Below, in pieces: positions 31,234 to 32,500 of a stretch of DNA of 32,500 nucleotides (positions are counted from its first letter, which is position 1; the number at the start of each line of letters is the position of its first letter). Origin of the DNA: an uncultured Oscillospiraceae bacterium (GTDB taxonomy: Bacteria > Bacillota > Clostridia > Oscillospirales > Oscillospiraceae). The DNA lies in the NCBI GenBank assembly GCA_934670025.1, contig CAKUOS010000024.1, positions 1 to 32,500 on the forward strand, in the 5' to 3' direction. The notes beneath the pieces are model-generated. The model saw only the letters and a program-made list of their open reading frames with translations, searched no databases and was not told the origin of the DNA. The position numbers and the translations under genes are program-made.

Positions 31234-32007
31234 ATGCTTCACAATTATCATACCCACACGTTCCGCAACCACCACGCCCGCGGCACGGAGCGCGACTATA
31301 TCGAAGCCGCCATCGCAAACGGCTTCCGGACGCTCGGCTTTTCCGAGCACGCGCCGTACCGCTTCCCGGACGGCTTCGAGTCCTGGTTCCGCCTGTTCCC
31401 GGCTGATCTGGAGGACTATGTCCGGACGCTGCTGGCGCTGAAGGAGGAATACGCCGGGCGGATCGAGATCCTGATCGGCTACGAGGCGGAATACTATCCG
31501 CGCCTGTTTGACGATCTGCTCGCGCGCATCACGCAATACCCGGTCGACTATCTGATCCTCGGCCAGCATTACACGCACAACGAATTTGACGGCGTCTACG
31601 TCTATGAACCGACAGACGATCCCGCCGTGCTCGAAACTTATGTAAACCAGTGCATTGCCGGGCTGGAAACGGGCCTCTATACCTATCTGGCGCACCCGGA
31701 TCTTATAAACTTCACCGGCTCCGAATCGTTCTACCGCGCCCAGATGGAGCGGCTGTGTCTGGCCGCAAACGCGCTGCACGTCCCGCTGGAGGTCAATCTG
31801 CTGGGCCTGCGCGCGGATCGCACATATCCGTCCGAGCGGTTTTTCCATATCGCAAAGGCCTGCGGCAGCACGATCGTCACGGGCATCGACGCGCACGACC
31901 CGGACTGCTTTTTCCAACCCGAGACGTTCGAACCGTACCGGAGGATCGTCGCGGACTGCGGCCTGACGGTCACGGACGAGATCACGCTGCGCCCAGTACG
32001 CAAATGA
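31234..32007 (+). CDS. PHP-family histidinol-phosphatase (HisJ-like)
   Basis: A 257-residue metal-dependent phosphoesterase of the PHP family. Metal ligands visible in order are His-x-His in NYHTHTFRNHH (residues 4-14), His in FSEHAPYRFP, Glu in IGYEAEYYP, His in LGQHYTHNE, His in YLAHPDLINF and Asp-x-His in GIDAHDP near the end. This matches HisK/HisJ-type histidinol phosphate phosphatases, but no other histidine gene is nearby, so another phosphoester could be the substrate. I start at 31234 because the promoter -10 ends at 31202, and GAGG precedes this ATG. A longer frame from 31174 starts at the -35. Confidence 0.88.
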   Translation: MLHNYHTHTFRNHHARGTERDYIEAAIANGFRTLGFSEHAPYRFPDGFESWFRLFPADLEDYVRTLLALKEEYAGRIEILIGYEAEYYPRLFDDLLARITQYPVDYLILGQHYTHNEFDGVYVYEPTDDPAVLETYVNQCIAGLETGLYTYLAHPDLINFTGSESFYRAQMERLCLAANALHVPLEVNLLGLRADRTYPSERFFHIAKACGSTIVTGIDAHDPDCFFQPETFEPYRRIVADCGLTVTDEITLRPVRK

Positions 32008-32031
32008 AACCAGCTTGCCCAAGCACAGGTC

Positions 32032-32142
32032 TGTAGGGGCGGACGACTCTGTCCGCCCGGCAGAAGGCATATCCGAAACGCAAAATCTTTCGGCGATTTC
32101 GATGGTTCTCAGGTGGGCCGACAGAGTCGTCGGCCCCTATGC
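32032..32142. repeat. Short element with inverted ends of the GTAGGGGC family
   Basis: Left end TGTAGGGGCGGACGACTCTG (from 32032) and right end ending CAGAGTCGTCGGCCCCTA (to about 32140) are near-perfect inverted copies. They enclose about 55 bases that do not code. Each end is itself a small palindrome. It could be a miniature mobile element or two adjoining dispersed palindromes. Confidence 0.6.
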
Positions 32143-32175
32143 AAATGTGGAAGACCCATGCAAAAGAAGCAGGCC

Positions 32176-32210
32176 GCATCCGTAAGGCAGCCAGGCTGCC
32201 TTACGGATGC
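32176..32210. repeat. 35-bp inverted repeat with one-base centre
   Basis: GCATCCGTAAGGCAGCC (32176-32192) is followed after a single A by its exact complement (32194-32210). No T-run on either side, so it is not a normal terminator. Confidence 0.7.
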
Positions 32211-32251
32211 GCTCGGCATCGACCCCTGCATTTTCCCGGAACATTTGCACA

Positions 32252-32286
32252 AAAAAACGCATCCCCGGCGGGGATGCGTTTTTTGT
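32252..32286. terminator. Bidirectional intrinsic terminator
   Basis: A 15-bp perfect stem (AAAAAACGCATCCCC at 32252-32266 with its complement at 32270-32284) and a three-base loop. It separates the convergent phosphatase and GGGtGRT genes. Confidence 0.92.
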
Positions 32287-32296
32287 GTGAAAATTC

Positions 32297-32500
32297 TTAC
32301 TTCATTGCCTCTTCAACTGCGACTGCAACCGCAACCGTAGCGCCGACCATGGGGTTGTTGCCCATGCCCAGGAAGCCCATCATCTCGACGTGCGCCGGGA
32401 CGGAGGACGAGCCTGCGAACTGCGCGTCGGAGTGCATACGGCCCATGGTGTCGGTCATGCCGTAGGAAGCGGGGCCGGCAGCCATGTTGTCCGGGTGCAG
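32297..32500 (-). CDS. GGGtGRT protein, C-terminal part (runs off the window)
   Basis: The last 67 codons of a larger gene whose start lies beyond the window. The visible residues (LHPDNMAAGPASYGMTDTMG..., then GRMHSDAQFAG, FLGMGNNPMVGATVAVAVAVEEAMK) match my recollection of the C-terminus of the roughly 330-residue GGGtGRT protein found in anaerobic Clostridia and Bacteroidetes. The glycine-rich GGGTGRT that gives the name would lie just upstream of the edge. Function is not established. The stop is TAA at 32297, directly before a strong terminator. Confidence 0.8.
   Translation of the reverse strand: MHPDNMAAGPASYGMTDTMGRMHSDAQFAGSSSVPAHVEMMGFLGMGNNPMVGATVAVAVAVEEAMK

Overview
The window is a high-GC, chromosome-type segment from a low-copy-repeat-rich Clostridia genome, most likely an Oscillospiraceae-type gut Firmicute. 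I infer this from gene content and order: dprA-topA-trmFO, an ecfA1-ecfA2-ecfT-truA block, KtrAB potassium uptake, a zinc-finger Clp ATPase (ClpE type), a DUF1292 protein, a GGGtGRT-family protein, Shine-Dalgarno sites close to AGGAGG, and numerous intergenic palindromes. There is no transposase, integrase, phage gene, tRNA, rRNA or CRISPR array in view.

Layout. 1-2210 (+): the end of a BcrA-type ABC exporter locus. Its ATPase is a chimera that has lost the Walker A half; a permease and a lipoprotein follow. 2259-5152 (-): a small unknown gene, then a tight operon marR / alpha-oxoamine synthase (closest by eye to bacterial serine palmitoyltransferase) / short-chain reductase. Its consensus promoter has a perfect 24-bp palindrome directly downstream. 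5326-5838 (+): a cysteine hydrolase. 6108-15540 (-): a long, closely packed run ktrB-ktrA-spoU-dprA-topA-trmFO-plsX-rnc ending in a clear terminator. 15705-18038 (-): clpE-like gene with its own promoter. 18134-23475 (-): rRNA methyltransferase-like gene, ecfA1, ecfA2, ecfT, truA and a DUF5711 gene, mostly overlapping. 24034-26493 (-): class A penicillin-binding protein. 26785-27303 (+): DUF1292 gene followed by a candidate 6S RNA. 28193-29761 (+): membrane-anchored PrsA-like foldase. 29866-30608 (+): two half-size TauE/SafE genes. 30623-31099 (-): NimA-like flavoprotein. 31234-32007 (+): PHP-family histidinol phosphatase. 32297-32500 (-): the C-terminus of a GGGtGRT protein.

The two most interesting items are as follows. 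First, the marR-SPT-like-reductase operon at 2742-5233 encodes the first two chemical steps of sphingoid-base (or sulfonolipid-type) synthesis, with a self-contained regulator, in what looks like a Firmicute. Second, a composite repeat family occurs as inverted copies on either side of the penicillin-binding protein / DUF1292 / 6S segment. Some copies carry textbook intrinsic terminators, and one copy holds an extra palindrome that is absent from its partner.

All functional calls come from reading motifs and recalled family features; no database search was run.
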